A DNA stretch of 64,000 nt from Chloroflexi bacterium AL-N1 (GTDB lineage: Bacteria; Chloroflexota; Chloroflexia; Chloroflexales; Roseiflexaceae): assembly GCA_013122435.1 (NCBI GenBank), contig WYDT01000031.1, positions 1-64,000 of the forward strand. The letters run 5' to 3'. Of this stretch, positions 38,602 to 49,159 are shown piece by piece. Both the position numbers and the translations under genes were made by a program. The notes under the pieces were generated by a model. The model was not told the origin of the DNA. It saw nothing but the letters and a program-made list of their open reading frames with translations, and searched no databases. Within the stretch, counting starts at the first letter, position 1. Each line of letters opens with the position of its first letter.

Positions 38602-39866
38602 AAATCTGCATGCTCACTTCATCGTATCCAAAGTACCGTGGTGAAACAACCGCACCATTCATCGAAGAGATCGCCGCCGGATTAGTGCGTCGTGGGCATA
38701 CCGTTCATGTTGTTGCGCCATTCCATCGGGATGTCCGTCGTGAGGCTGTTGAGCGTGGGGTGTACCTGCATTTTTTTCGCTACAGCCCAAATGAGGCGCT
38801 CAACATCTGGGGCTACGCCGAATCGCTGCACGCCGATGTCACGCTCCGTAGAAATGTGCTAGTCACAGCGCCCCTCGCGTTAAGCGCTTCACTCTTGACG
38901 GTGATGCAACTGATCAATCAAGCAGAGCAACACACCGGCCAGAACAACTCAGGTGACACCACACCCTTCGATATCGTGCATGCCCACTGGGTGTTACCGA
39001 ACGGGGTTCCAGCAGCCATCGCCGCCCGTCTCTATCACTTACCTCTAGTGATTAGCCTACATGGTTCTGATGTTTTTCTGGCCGAACGCAACGCACCATT
39101 GTCGCTGACAGCAACATCGGCGCTGCGTGCTGCTGGTGGTATTACCGCCTGTAGTAGCGATCTTCGTGAGCGAGCCCTACGGCTTGGTGCACGCATCCAC
39201 AACTTTGATGTCGTCCCCTATGGTGTCGACCCAACGGTATTTCGGCCCGACCCGAGCAGTGCCGCATTCGTTCGCACAGAACTTGGGCTGGAACCCGACA
39301 CACCATTGATTGTGACCATTGGACGTCTGGTGTACAAAAAAGGGCTCACCTACTTGTTGGAAGCCTTTCACAACATACACCAGCACCATCCTCAAGCTGT
39401 GCTCATCATTGCTGGTTATGGCGACCTGCGCGAAACATTGGAACAACGAGCCCACGAACTAGGTATCGCATCGCACGTCTATTTTCCTGGTAAGCTCGAA
39501 CGCGAGCGAGCTGCACGCTATATCAGCGCTGCCGATGTCTACACCATTCCATCGATCCGCGACCAGGATGGTAACGTTGATGGATTGCCCAACGTCCTGC
39601 TCGAGGGCATGGGCTCGGGTCGACCCATCGTAGCCTCACGTGTCGCCGGTATCCCCGAAGTTATCGATGATGGTGTGCACGGTTTGTTGGTGCCAGAACG
39701 CGATGCTGATGCACTTGCCAACGCCATCACACAACTGCTTGATAACCGGATTCTCGCGCACCAACTAGGCGTTGCGGCACGACGACGTATCGAAGAAGAA
39801 CTCACCTGGGATGCGACTGCAGCACGCTTTGAACGAGTGTATCATCATGCACTTCAAACAACATAA
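38598..39866 (+). CDS. Glycosyltransferase family 4
   Basis: A 422-residue GT-B glycosyltransferase of family GT4. The N-terminal domain has SSYPKYRGETTAPFIEEIAAGLVRRGH and DIVHAHWVLPNG. The donor-binding C-terminal domain has TIGRLVYKKGLTYLLEAF, YFPGKLERERAARYISAADVY, and the family's E-x7-E signature in LPNVLLEGMGSGRPIVAS. A GTG start overlaps the upstream stop (GTGA). It probably adds a hexose during synthesis of an exported or lipid-linked polysaccharide together with its neighbours. Exact sugar is unknown. Confidence 0.92.
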   Translation: MKICMLTSSYPKYRGETTAPFIEEIAAGLVRRGHTVHVVAPFHRDVRREAVERGVYLHFFRYSPNEALNIWGYAESLHADVTLRRNVLVTAPLALSASLLTVMQLINQAEQHTGQNNSGDTTPFDIVHAHWVLPNGVPAAIAARLYHLPLVISLHGSDVFLAERNAPLSLTATSALRAAGGITACSSDLRERALRLGARIHNFDVVPYGVDPTVFRPDPSSAAFVRTELGLEPDTPLIVTIGRLVYKKGLTYLLEAFHNIHQHHPQAVLIIAGYGDLRETLEQRAHELGIASHVYFPGKLERERAARYISAADVYTIPSIRDQDGNVDGLPNVLLEGMGSGRPIVASRVAGIPEVIDDGVHGLLVPERDADALANAITQLLDNRILAHQLGVAARRRIEEELTWDATAARFERVYHHALQTT

Positions 39867-39888
39867 CGACTTACAACACGAGGTAGGT

Positions 39889-41214
39889 ATGACAATGTTT
39901 AGTGAACTTGCAACAAAAATTGAGCAGCGCAACGCCCGCATCGGGGTCGTAGGGCTAGGATATGTCGGGCTACCACTTGCCGCACATGCCGGAAAACGTG
40001 GATTTCAGGTCATCGGGTTGGATACCAGCCCGGGTAAGGTTGAAACGATCAATCGTGGCGAGAGCGATGTCGATGACGTACCATCGGAAGTTATCGCGCA
40101 CCTGCGCGAAAGCGGACACTTTGAAGCCACCACCGATGTGCGGCGACTCCGCGCATGTGATGTTGTCATTATCTGTGTTCCTACTCCTCTCAACAAAACA
40201 CGCGACCCTGACATGTCGTATGTCGAGCGTGCTGCCGACGATATTGCCCGAACGCTCCGCACGGCTCAGCTGATCGTCCTTGAAAGCACGACATGGCCAG
40301 GAACAACCGAAGAGATTATTTTGCCGCGACTCGAGGCAACTGGGCTAAAAGTGGGAGAAGACTTTTTCTTAGCATTCTCCCCAGAACGAATCGACCCCGG
40401 ACAGACCAGCAGCAAAGGCTACACAGTGGACAATGTCCCGAAAGTAGTTGGTGGCGTTACTCCAGCATGTGTCGAGATTGCAAGTGCTTTCTACAGCCAT
40501 ATCACCAGTCAGGTTGTGCCGGTTTCCTCTCCACGTGTTGCGGAACTGACCAAGTTGTTTGAGAATGTCTTTCGCAATGTCAATATTGCCCTCGTAAACG
40601 AACTGGCCCTGCTCTGCGACCGAATGGGAATTAGCGTGTGGGAAGTGATCGACGCGGCGGCAACCAAGCCTTTTGGTTTTATGAAGTTTGCGCCGGGACC
40701 AGGTTGGGGGGGGCACTGTATCCCCATTGACCCCTTTTACCTCACCTGGAAAGCACACGAGTTTGGTTTTAATACACGTTTTACTGAACTAGCTGGTGAG
40801 ATTAATGTGCAGATGCCACGTCATGTGCGAGAACTCACGATACGTGCACTTAATCAGCACAGTAAGGCGCTGCGGGGCTCACACGTTTTGCTCTTAGGCG
40901 TTGCATACAAACCCAATGTTGCCGACTACCGAGAAGCGCCTGTGTTCAAAATCATGGAATTGTTGGAAGAAGATGGTGCCAGAATCACTTCTGTCGATCC
41001 GCATGTCGCCGAGTTTCAAGCGCATGACGGCCAGACTTATGTTACCACACCTCTCTCAGATGACTTGCTCCAAAGCGCCGACTGTGCGATTATCGTCACC
41101 AATCATGACGGATTTGACTACCAACACATTGTCGCCAACTCACAAGCCATTGTAGACACACGCAACGCGACACGTGATGTACGTGAGGGTCGTGAAAAAA
41201 TTATTTCTTTATAA
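39889..41214 (+). CDS. UDP-sugar 6-dehydrogenase (WecC/UDP-GlcNAc or ManNAc type)
   Basis: A 441-residue nucleotide-sugar dehydrogenase that oxidises the C6 of a UDP-sugar to a uronic acid with two NAD+. The start is the ATG at 39889 after GAGGTAGGT; longer in-frame readings overlap the preceding glycosyltransferase gene. Seen motifs are IGVVGLGYVGLPLA for NAD, ESTTWPGTTEE, the central-domain helix segment ELTKLFENVFRNVNIAL, GWGGHCIPIDPFYL with the catalytic cysteine, and LLLGVAYKPNVADYREAP. The HCIPIDPFYL form favours the UDP-N-acetyl-hexosamine (WecC-like) branch over plain UDP-glucose dehydrogenase. It is the last gene of the operon, with a terminator 11 bp downstream. Confidence 0.9.
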   Translation: MTMFSELATKIEQRNARIGVVGLGYVGLPLAAHAGKRGFQVIGLDTSPGKVETINRGESDVDDVPSEVIAHLRESGHFEATTDVRRLRACDVVIICVPTPLNKTRDPDMSYVERAADDIARTLRTAQLIVLESTTWPGTTEEIILPRLEATGLKVGEDFFLAFSPERIDPGQTSSKGYTVDNVPKVVGGVTPACVEIASAFYSHITSQVVPVSSPRVAELTKLFENVFRNVNIALVNELALLCDRMGISVWEVIDAAATKPFGFMKFAPGPGWGGHCIPIDPFYLTWKAHEFGFNTRFTELAGEINVQMPRHVRELTIRALNQHSKALRGSHVLLLGVAYKPNVADYREAPVFKIMELLEEDGARITSVDPHVAEFQAHDGQTYVTTPLSDDLLQSADCAIIVTNHDGFDYQHIVANSQAIVDTRNATRDVREGREKIISL

Positions 41215-41224
41215 CTACAAACCG

Positions 41225-41244
41225 GGCGGCATATCAGGGCCGCC
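41225..41244 (+). terminator. Terminator of the polysaccharide operon
   Basis: A perfect 6-bp GC stem (GGCGGC / GCCGCC) with an 8-nt loop is followed by TTGCTCTT. The T-tract is weak. The remaining 275 bp up to 41520 hold only the promoter region of the next gene; nothing else stood out. Confidence 0.6.
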
Positions 41245-41520
41245 TTGCTCTTAAAATGTACCACTAACATACTCTAAAATCACAATATCGCTCAGGCTTT
41301 GGATAAAAGCACCTACTTCCGATCGCCTTCTTCATCACACTTGTTTACGATAGCAGCGCCTTGTTCGTTATTTAAGACTTTGTAGAATGCAGTTCCTAAC
41401 CTACATTTCACCGCAACTATGTAATGCCGTTGTAACATAGATGTCTTGCCCCACGCAGACCAACGCGATAGCATAGAAATAACAAAACAACTGCAACTAT
41501 GAACAGAAATAGTAGTCGCT

Positions 41521-44500
41521 ATGAATGCTGTGCAACGTCTACGCCAACGCAATGAATTCCGAACCCATCGCCGCAAAATAGCCACCGACATTATCAGCCA
41601 CCCACTCCTGAGCCTGCTGCCGACATTGCTTGAGATACCTATCGAATTGATAGGGCCAGATGGCGATCCATGGAATCTTAATGAAATTATGGCGCAGCAC
41701 CATCGCGTTGTTCTGACTGGCATAGTAGGAAGTGGGCGTAGTCTCGTCCTGCACCAACTTGCGCGGCAGTGGGCTACATCTGGTAGCTCATATCCTCTGC
41801 CACTATGTATTACGCTTCCCACATTTGATGATGGCTGTACAGCACCAGACATACTGCTCACTGAATGGATCAGACAGTTTCGCGAAGAGTCTCATGCAAA
41901 ATCAAGCGGAACCCTCCTGTCACGTATGACCTCAGCACGTTTACCCACAGAGCCATTGCATGACTGCGGATTGCTGATTGATGGATGGGAAGAACTCCCG
42001 ATCAGCCGACAAGAGGTGTGGCGTACTCTTCTTGTGCAGGCGTCACAACACTGGCCTCAAACAGATATTATGGTAGTACTCCCACTGACCGAGGCAACAT
42101 GGCCTGGATTTACCTCACTTGCGATCCCTGCACCAACACCGGAAATAATCAACCTCTGGTTACAATACATGCTGCCAGACCACTATGACACCGTCGTACA
42201 GTCACTACAACCAGGAGGCTCACTAGCAACGCTCAATGAACGTCTGACCGAAATAGCGCTGCTGGCCTGGGTTGTTCCACAGACAGATTTCCCCAAACAC
42301 CGTGCTGATCTTTATGCACAGACACTACGTTCTCTATTGGCAGCACGAGCCACGCAAGAATCACCGACGAATATACTGGCTGAATTACAACTGCTTGCCG
42401 CTTATGATGAAATACCTGCTGTTGCTATGGCAGAACTGGTTACTCCAACACCAACCGGAACACTCCGCTTTACCAATCCACTTTTTCGCATGTATCTTGC
42501 CGCCACCCAACTTGTCCAAGAAACACGCTTTGATCTCATACGAAAACTTGCCCCTACTGAAGGTCTGGAAGTAGCCCGGTTTAGTGTTACGATGATCGAT
42601 GATCCATCTCAAGTGTATAAACACCTTTGGAACAAGGGCAAACCACACGTCGACGACATTATTACGCTTGGGCATTGTTTATATGAGCGTCAGACCGCCA
42701 CCCCTTTATGGAATTTACGTATTCTGAGTGCGCTGGCTCAAGTTGCACGCAACCACGAACAGGCACAACAATACGAAGCATACGCACTTTTATGTCAATT
42801 AACACCAGCACTTGACACACTTTTACAGCAGTTACTACATGCGCCCAACCACACAGCTTACGTTATCCCTCGCCTACTCGCAATACTTCCCACCAATCTG
42901 GCGCATCCCCGTGCGACACAGCTTGCCTTCGAACAGAACATTCCAGACGAGTTTGGCTGGGCCTTAACAGATGTACTCATTCAGATAACCAATCCCTCTG
43001 TAGAAGCATCGATTGCTCCCGAGGAGACACAAGCCCTGGCACGATGGGCGTATGTCCACGTTTTACAAGAAACACACAATCGGTCGTATGTAATGCAGAC
43101 CATCCAAGATGGAATTGCGACAACCTTTAAGGACTCAGCAGCCGGGGATGTCCGCCTTTTGCGACTTGCAGCTACTCTGATCGATGATACAGATGCACCA
43201 ACAAGAGCCCGTGTTGATGCTTTATTATTGTTATCGCACAATAATCAGCCTTCTGCTCTTACTGTGATAGAACGCGCCTGTCATGATCATACTGCTGAGG
43301 TGCGGCAAAAAGCATTAGCCATGCTCGTCGAACGTGATCCATCACGTGCATATGCCACTCTCAGCCGAACCGTGCTCAATCAAGAACTCGTGTGGGAAGT
43401 ACGCCTCGGAGCCATTCAATACCTGGGTACATTGGCAGATCAAGGTTCTGAAACACTTGTGGCTCGTTGTGCTGCCGATACAAGTTTGCCTCTCTACGCC
43501 CAACTCGTAAGTATTGCCACATTACAAGCACACCACATCGATATTTTGGAAAGCATTTTGCACGATGGCACACGTCATCCCGACATACGCGCTGCGGCTG
43601 CACGTCGCCTGGGGACTCTTCAGCATATGCCATGCATACCTGATATGCTCGTATTACTGAGTAACCCAGTGGTGCCAACTCCGCTTATTGAAGGGATATG
43701 TGATAGTTTAGGAGCCTTAGGTAGTTTATCTGCTATTCCAGTGCTGCTTGAACGCCTTGAAGACACAGCTGCCAATCTACCTGCCACGTTGGCGATCATA
43801 CAAACTCTGGGTCAATTACGTACCAACACAGCAATTGTCCCATTAAGTAATCTCTTGGGAAACGGTGCCTTCAAACGACTGCGGGGTGCGATTGGCAGTG
43901 CCGATATTACACAATCAGCCAGCACCTTTCTTGAACAGAATGCACTCCCGGAAGCACTGGCACAACGACTGGCACTTATGCTTGCGGAGAACACTACCAG
44001 TGCAGATCGCCCTACCACACTGGAAGAATTTATCCATCGTGAAGCTGCTCAATTATGTGAAACCGTAGCACAGGCACTCAGCACTATCGGCGGAAACACC
44101 GCACATACAGCATTATTGACAGCCCTGACCGATGGTGCAACCGGACAGGCAGCTACCAGTATGATTAAGGCACTAGCCTCTATTGATAGCGCCAACCGCC
44201 TCGAAACATTTAGCTCCATACTCACCACATCAGCGATAGAACCATTAGTGCGCTGGTTAACAGTTGATTGCCTGCGGAAGCACCCTCTGGGAGTCTCAAT
44301 TATGCGGCCATTGCTTGGACAACCAGAACTCGATCCGTTTATTCGTGGTGCACTGGCGGAAGCACTTGGTCAACGGGGTGAAAACAGCGTTTTGCCACTC
44401 TTACGACAAATTGCTGACGACTCCCATGCCAATCTACAGCTTCGCATACAATCAATCGTTGGGCTTGGCCTACTCGACGAAGCAGAATCGGAAGTCGTTT

Positions 44501-45378
44501 TGCTGCGGCTTGTAAGCTCACACAGGGAACCCGAACAACTCCGCGCTACAGCTGCCGAACATCTACCTTCAAAGCTCAGCATAGATGGGCGACGCTTTCT
44601 CCGCAATATGCTCCAAAATGAGCAACCACCGCTACCAATCACCGTTGGTATTTTGCGAGCCCTTGGGCGTGCCCAAGACCGTGAATCGCTCCCAGCATTG
44701 CTGCGCTACTGTCAGGATAATCAGGCTAATCTCGTCCAGGCCGCCCTCAAGGCACTGGCAACCATTGGCGATGCCAGCGTGGCACCGATCTTCGTACGTG
44801 TCGTGCAAAACACACACCTCGACCATGCCACTCGTCTTCAGGCCGTTGGTGCACTGATCAAACTAGGTGGAGCTAGTTATCGCCCGCTGATTCAAACATA
44901 TCTCCGCCACGGACCACTCCCACTACGCATGCAGGCACTTGAACACCTTATTGAGGCAAACGGATCACAGGAAGAAACACACAAACTCCTGCTCGATACC
45001 ACGACACCGCTACCGATGCGTCTGCGTATTCTGGAGACACACACAGCGCTTCCAGATGGAGTGACATCACTTTTATCGATTTTGGCAGATGAGCATGATC
45101 ATCTGCAAATACGTTATCTCATCACCGATAAACTGGCAAGTTATGACTCCAGGATAATATCACCCACACTTGCTAATATTGCCCGTCATTCCGACACCGC
45201 CATTGGCCTACGACTACGTTGTATCAAGTTACTTGGTACACACGGCACCACAGATACATGCTTGACACTCAGTCAATTGGCGGAGAACGATCGTCAATCA
45301 TCGCTTATTCAACAAACAGTCATCATTGCCCTTCGACATATGTCTGAACGTGACTGGCATCACACGACAGGAGACTAG
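41521..45378 (+). CDS. NACHT-like NTPase with HEAT repeats
   Basis: A 1285-residue protein. Residues about 55-240 look like a NACHT/STAND NTPase. The P-loop is TGIVGSGRS with GIVGSGRS at 67-74, where arginine replaces the normally invariant lysine. The Walker B region LLIDGWEEL has D154 followed by glycine and an acidic pair, as NACHT domains do. From about residue 400 to the end the sequence is a chain of HEAT/armadillo-type alpha repeats (for example LLLSHNNQPSALTVIERAC, EVRQKALAMLVERDP, ALGQRGENSVLPLLRQIA), probably more than 15. No membrane span is seen. Bacterial NACHT proteins include antiphage effectors, but no effector domain is recognisable here, so a scaffold or sensor role is equally possible. 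The ribosome site before 41521 is weak. Confidence 0.78.
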   Translation: MNAVQRLRQRNEFRTHRRKIATDIISHPLLSLLPTLLEIPIELIGPDGDPWNLNEIMAQHHRVVLTGIVGSGRSLVLHQLARQWATSGSSYPLPLCITLPTFDDGCTAPDILLTEWIRQFREESHAKSSGTLLSRMTSARLPTEPLHDCGLLIDGWEELPISRQEVWRTLLVQASQHWPQTDIMVVLPLTEATWPGFTSLAIPAPTPEIINLWLQYMLPDHYDTVVQSLQPGGSLATLNERLTEIALLAWVVPQTDFPKHRADLYAQTLRSLLAARATQESPTNILAELQLLAAYDEIPAVAMAELVTPTPTGTLRFTNPLFRMYLAATQLVQETRFDLIRKLAPTEGLEVARFSVTMIDDPSQVYKHLWNKGKPHVDDIITLGHCLYERQTATPLWNLRILSALAQVARNHEQAQQYEAYALLCQLTPALDTLLQQLLHAPNHTAYVIPRLLAILPTNLAHPRATQLAFEQNIPDEFGWALTDVLIQITNPSVEASIAPEETQALARWAYVHVLQETHNRSYVMQTIQDGIATTFKDSAAGDVRLLRLAATLIDDTDAPTRARVDALLLLSHNNQPSALTVIERACHDHTAEVRQKALAMLVERDPSRAYATLSRTVLNQELVWEVRLGAIQYLGTLADQGSETLVARCAADTSLPLYAQLVSIATLQAHHIDILESILHDGTRHPDIRAAAARRLGTLQHMPCIPDMLVLLSNPVVPTPLIEGICDSLGALGSLSAIPVLLERLEDTAANLPATLAIIQTLGQLRTNTAIVPLSNLLGNGAFKRLRGAIGSADITQSASTFLEQNALPEALAQRLALMLAENTTSADRPTTLEEFIHREAAQLCETVAQALSTIGGNTAHTALLTALTDGATGQAATSMIKALASIDSANRLETFSSILTTSAIEPLVRWLTVDCLRKHPLGVSIMRPLLGQPELDPFIRGALAEALGQRGENSVLPLLRQIADDSHANLQLRIQSIVGLGLLDEAESEVVLLRLVSSHREPEQLRATAAEHLPSKLSIDGRRFLRNMLQNEQPPLPITVGILRALGRAQDRESLPALLRYCQDNQANLVQAALKALATIGDASVAPIFVRVVQNTHLDHATRLQAVGALIKLGGASYRPLIQTYLRHGPLPLRMQALEHLIEANGSQEETHKLLLDTTTPLPMRLRILETHTALPDGVTSLLSILADEHDHLQIRYLITDKLASYDSRIISPTLANIARHSDTAIGLRLRCIKLLGTHGTTDTCLTLSQLAENDRQSSLIQQTVIIALRHMSERDWHHTTGD

Positions 45379-45428
45379 TCACCACAGTTTCGTTATATCC
45401 ATCAGTTTTCTTGTCTTTGGGAGTTGTT

Positions 45429-46274
45429 ATGACCACGAAAATCATGGTAATTGATGATGAACCAGCCATCGGCAACTTATTGATCTACCAATTACGAGAA
45501 TACGGCTATCAGGTCGTCTACATTTCCGATGCACTGGTAGCTATACAATGCCTGGAACGTGAGCGGCCTGATCTTATTCTGCTTGATGTGATGATGCCAG
45601 CTATAAGTGGGTGGGATCTCTGTCGCGAAATTCGCGTCGGGTCAGATGTTCCCATCATTATGATCACGGCCAAACATGCCGATAGCGACATTGCAACCGG
45701 GCTACAGGCAGGTGCTGATGACTACGTGACCAAACCATTCAGCATGACCCAGCTACATGCGCGTATTGAGTCGGTGCTACGGCGTTCAACAAACCATGCT
45801 CAACCAACCAGCACGCGCGCCCATACCCGTACGACGACTAATTTGCGACAACACTCTGTTTTCCTAGCACACATGGAGCAAAGACCCAGGTATCAAAAAA
45901 ATCTCGAAGCGCTGACACATCCGCATGTTCCACCCACCACCATCCCATCACCATCACCAGCATCCCTCGGACGACGGCTCCGTGAGGAGCGTCTGTCGCG
46001 TGGTCTCTCGTTGGCGCAGATAGAGCACGACTGCAAAATTCGGTGGGAATTCCTGCAAGCCATCGAACAAGATAACTATGCCTATGTACCACGTCCGCAA
46101 CTACGAGTCATTCTGCATGCCTACGCCAGCTATTTTGGTCTCGATATACGCCAGCTCGCCAACCACACCGCAAGTCAGGCATTATCGCTCTCGATGCTGC
46201 GATATGCCGTTTTCGCTACCGCGATGTTGTTGGTTGTCGTGGTGAGTTTTTACGTGATACGTATTGTGGCCTAG
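45429..46274 (+). CDS. Response regulator fused to RodZ-like HTH and membrane anchor
   Basis: A 281-residue protein with an unusual layout. Residues 4-120 are a CheY-type receiver: IDDEP acidic pair, LILLDVMMP with the phospho-acceptor aspartate near 53, a conserved threonine in MITAKHAD, and lysine in YVTKPF. A low-complexity basic linker follows. Residues about 182-245 form an HTH_25/RodZ-type helix-turn-helix (LGRRLREERLSRGLSLAQIEHDCKI, FLQAIEQDNYAYVP). The C-terminus is one membrane span (YAVFATAMLLVVVVSFYVIRIV). I start at the ATG at 45429, after GGGAG. No histidine kinase is adjacent. A link between phosphorylation and cell-shape or envelope machinery is inference from the RodZ resemblance. 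Confidence 0.82.
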   Translation: MTTKIMVIDDEPAIGNLLIYQLREYGYQVVYISDALVAIQCLERERPDLILLDVMMPAISGWDLCREIRVGSDVPIIMITAKHADSDIATGLQAGADDYVTKPFSMTQLHARIESVLRRSTNHAQPTSTRAHTRTTTNLRQHSVFLAHMEQRPRYQKNLEALTHPHVPPTTIPSPSPASLGRRLREERLSRGLSLAQIEHDCKIRWEFLQAIEQDNYAYVPRPQLRVILHAYASYFGLDIRQLANHTASQALSLSMLRYAVFATAMLLVVVVSFYVIRIVA

Positions 46275-46385
46275 GAGAGCTGGAAGCTAGGGACGAGAGG
46301 CTAGTATTGAGAACACCTGCACCATCAATTGTTCCCGTTTGAACTATTGCAGCTTAGCACCTCTGCGTTATGTCACTCAGACATT

Positions 46386-47420
46386 TCAGTGCTCTTCTTT
46401 AGTCGTTATGGTTAACCTGCGATTTCGTAGAAGCCTCCGCTGACGAAGAAACACAAAAAGCCCGACACCAATACCAGCAACCACTAATAATATAAGCGTG
46501 CTGTTGGTGACGATAAAGAGGAGTACGCCGATCAAAACCAGCAAAACACCCACTAACGACGAGTCTACCTCGGGCAGCGGAAGCATCACCGGTCCATCTT
46601 GTGCGCTTTCCACATCCCCATCAGCATAACGCGATGACTCAACACGATTGCCTGCTTTTCCTTCAAACACTTCCGGCGGCAACGGCGCACCAGGGATGGG
46701 CTTTTCACGTGCTTCAGCCAGATATGCCGCGCGCCAATTCAGTTCTGGTTGGAGTTTGCTCTGAAAAAGATGGAACGCCGCACGTTGTAGATACGCCGGA
46801 TGGGCCTGGCTCACTTCAGCTATGCTATGCAACTCTCCTGATGTAAACACCACACCCGTGTCATCAAGATACGCCTCAGCAAACAGACGCACCTCCGGCA
46901 TCGCAAAAGCTCCCAGACCAATCGTGGCAAACCGTTCACTCAAGGCTGGCGGCGTACCGTTCATCGCCACCACCACAAACAGCGGATTCCGACGACTGAT
47001 GCGAGCCAGTTCTTCCAGAAGTTCAGTTCCCCAGCCTGCGGCCAGCGCAGTTTGTGCATCATCAAGACACAACAGCACCGGCAAACCCGCTGTAATCAGT
47101 GCCACATCAAGTCCCGCAGGCGTATCACCCTTCTGGCGCAACGCCTGTACGACGACACCGTACACCTCGGTGGCATTTGTGGCAACTTGCAGGTTGAGAT
47201 AAAAGGACTGGAGATCGGGCAGTTCCAGAGTCGCTGAGGCCGATTGCGACACATGCGTTAATAGCGATGACTTACCAATCCCCGGCGAACCCGTGATGAG
47301 AACAGGTCGTCGCCCTTCGAGACGCTCAAACAGTAACGAGAGTTCTCCCCAGCGTCCGGTAAATTTGTGCGGATCGGTAATCCGACCACGCTCGGTAAAA
47401 GGATTTATGCCGTCCTGCAA
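46386..47420 (-). CDS. AAA-family ATPase with C-terminal membrane hairpin
   Basis: A 344-residue P-loop ATPase of the AAA_16/STAND-like type. FTGRWGELSLLFERL precedes the Walker A GSPGIGKSS near residues 44-52. The Walker B is LLCLDDAQ near 116-123. The C-terminal 65 residues hold two adjacent membrane spans (SLVGVLLVLIGVLLFIVT and LILLVVAGIGVGLFVFL) and a basic tail. It lies next to the acyl-CoA mutase gene on the same strand but has no MeaB-like GTPase features, so a cofactor-chaperone role is not supported. Function is unknown. Confidence 0.78.
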   Translation of the reverse strand: MQDGINPFTERGRITDPHKFTGRWGELSLLFERLEGRRPVLITGSPGIGKSSLLTHVSQSASATLELPDLQSFYLNLQVATNATEVYGVVVQALRQKGDTPAGLDVALITAGLPVLLCLDDAQTALAAGWGTELLEELARISRRNPLFVVVAMNGTPPALSERFATIGLGAFAMPEVRLFAEAYLDDTGVVFTSGELHSIAEVSQAHPAYLQRAAFHLFQSKLQPELNWRAAYLAEAREKPIPGAPLPPEVFEGKAGNRVESSRYADGDVESAQDGPVMLPLPEVDSSLVGVLLVLIGVLLFIVTNSTLILLVVAGIGVGLFVFLRQRRLLRNRRLTITTKEEH

Positions 47421-47485
47421 GCACTACGCTCCATCGCAGTGAGATGATGCTATGATAGCAACATCATCCCACCAATACACATTCA

Positions 47486-49159
47486 TTAAACAGCAATCGT
47501 CTCCTGATGCACTCCAAACACTTCACGTAACACATCACACATTTCACCGATAGTCGCATAGGCCCGTACACAATCGAGGATCAGCGGCATCAGGTTCGCA
47601 TCACCCTTGGCACCCATTCTGAGCGCAGACAAGCGTCCTTCCACAAGCACATTATCACGTGTGGTACGAACATGATTGAGCCGTGCCATGTGGCGGGTCT
47701 CACCCTCTGGGTCCATCTCCAGAATGGGAATCTCCAGTGGCACCTTAACGACCTGCTGATTCACACCAATGATGCCACGCACATGACCATCGATCTCTTG
47801 CTGATAGCGATAGGCTGCATCGGCGATTTCGTTCTGGAAATAACCATTGCGAATCGCGGGAATGACGCCACCCTGATCATCAATTTTCTGGAAATACTCC
47901 AAACACTCGTGTTCCATACAATCCGTCAGTGCCTCAACAAAATACGAACCACCAAGCGGATCAACGGTATTGGTAACACCACTTTCCTCGGCGATAATTT
48001 GCTGTGTACGCAATGCAATCGTCGCGGCCTTCTCCGAGGGTAAGGCCAGCGCCTCGTCCATCGAATTGGTGTGGAGCGACTGCGTGCCACCGAGCACCGC
48101 TGCCAGCGCTTGAATCGTCGTACGCGCAATGTTCATCTCTGGTTGTTGCGCCGTGAGCGAACACCCCGCCGTCTGTGAGTGGAAGCGGAGCCACCACGAA
48201 CGCGGATTCTTCGCACCAAAACGTTCACGCATCGTACGTGCCCACACCCGCCGGGCAGCTCGATACTTCGCAATCTCTTCAAAGAAATCGTTGTGAGCAT
48301 TGAAGAAGAAAGACAGTCGTGGCGCAATACTATCGACATCCAGACCACGGTCAACAGCCGCCTGGACGTAGGCAATGCCATCCGCTAGCGTAAACGCGAG
48401 TTCTTGCGCGGCGGTGCTACCTGCCTCACGAATATGATAACCACTGATCGAAATGGTATTCCACTGCGGGACCTCCTGCGCCCCAAAATCAAACGTATCT
48501 ACCACCAGCCGCATCGAGGGCTCGGGCGGGAAGATGTACTCATTCTGTGCGATATATTCCTTCAGAATATCGTTCTGCAAGGTTCCCCGTAGCTTAGTTA
48601 GCGGAATACCCCACTTCTCTGCCACCACAAGATACATTGCCCACACCATTGCCGCCGGAGAGTTAATCGTCATGGAAGTACTAATCTCATCAAGCGGCAA
48701 ACCATCAAGCAGGATTTCCATATCGGCCAGCGAAGAAATAGCCACGCCACACTTGCCAAACTCACCCTCGACCAGCGGATGATCAGTGTCGCGGCCATAC
48801 AATGTTGGCATATCAAACGCAATCGACAAACCGGTCTGGCCTTGCTCAAGCAAATACTTGAAGCGCGCATTGGTCTCTTCCGCACTCCCAAAACCGGCAA
48901 ACATCCGCATCGTCCACATCTTGCCACGATATCCGGTTGGGTGGATACCACGTGTGTATGGATACTCACCAGGATGAGCAATATCATTCAGGTAGTCGTT
49001 TTCGGCCAGATCCAGCGGCGTATAGAGCCGATTGATTGGTGCGCTTGATGTGGTGATGAAAGCCGCATCGCGCTCAGACTTCTTATTGAGTGATGGCCAG
49101 AGCGTTTGTTGCTCCCATTGTTCCTGTGCTTGTTGTATCTTATCTTGTGGTTCAAACAT
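47486..49159 (-). CDS. B12-dependent acyl-CoA mutase large subunit (methylmalonyl-CoA mutase family)
   Basis: A 557-residue catalytic large subunit of the methylmalonyl-CoA mutase family. It has the substrate-binding TIM barrel ([85 protein letters not shown]) but no cobalamin-binding domain. That module (DxHxxG) must be a separate small subunit, and none is encoded in this window. Methylmalonyl-CoA is the likeliest substrate, but isobutyryl-type mutases share this architecture. In Chloroflexia such enzymes serve propionate metabolism or the 3-hydroxypropionate route. No ribosome-site problem; the start is at MFEPQDK. Confidence 0.88.
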   Translation of the reverse strand: MFEPQDKIQQAQEQWEQQTLWPSLNKKSERDAAFITTSSAPINRLYTPLDLAENDYLNDIAHPGEYPYTRGIHPTGYRGKMWTMRMFAGFGSAEETNARFKYLLEQGQTGLSIAFDMPTLYGRDTDHPLVEGEFGKCGVAISSLADMEILLDGLPLDEISTSMTINSPAAMVWAMYLVVAEKWGIPLTKLRGTLQNDILKEYIAQNEYIFPPEPSMRLVVDTFDFGAQEVPQWNTISISGYHIREAGSTAAQELAFTLADGIAYVQAAVDRGLDVDSIAPRLSFFFNAHNDFFEEIAKYRAARRVWARTMRERFGAKNPRSWWLRFHSQTAGCSLTAQQPEMNIARTTIQALAAVLGGTQSLHTNSMDEALALPSEKAATIALRTQQIIAEESGVTNTVDPLGGSYFVEALTDCMEHECLEYFQKIDDQGGVIPAIRNGYFQNEIADAAYRYQQEIDGHVRGIIGVNQQVVKVPLEIPILEMDPEGETRHMARLNHVRTTRDNVLVEGRLSALRMGAKGDANLMPLILDCVRAYATIGEMCDVLREVFGVHQETIAV

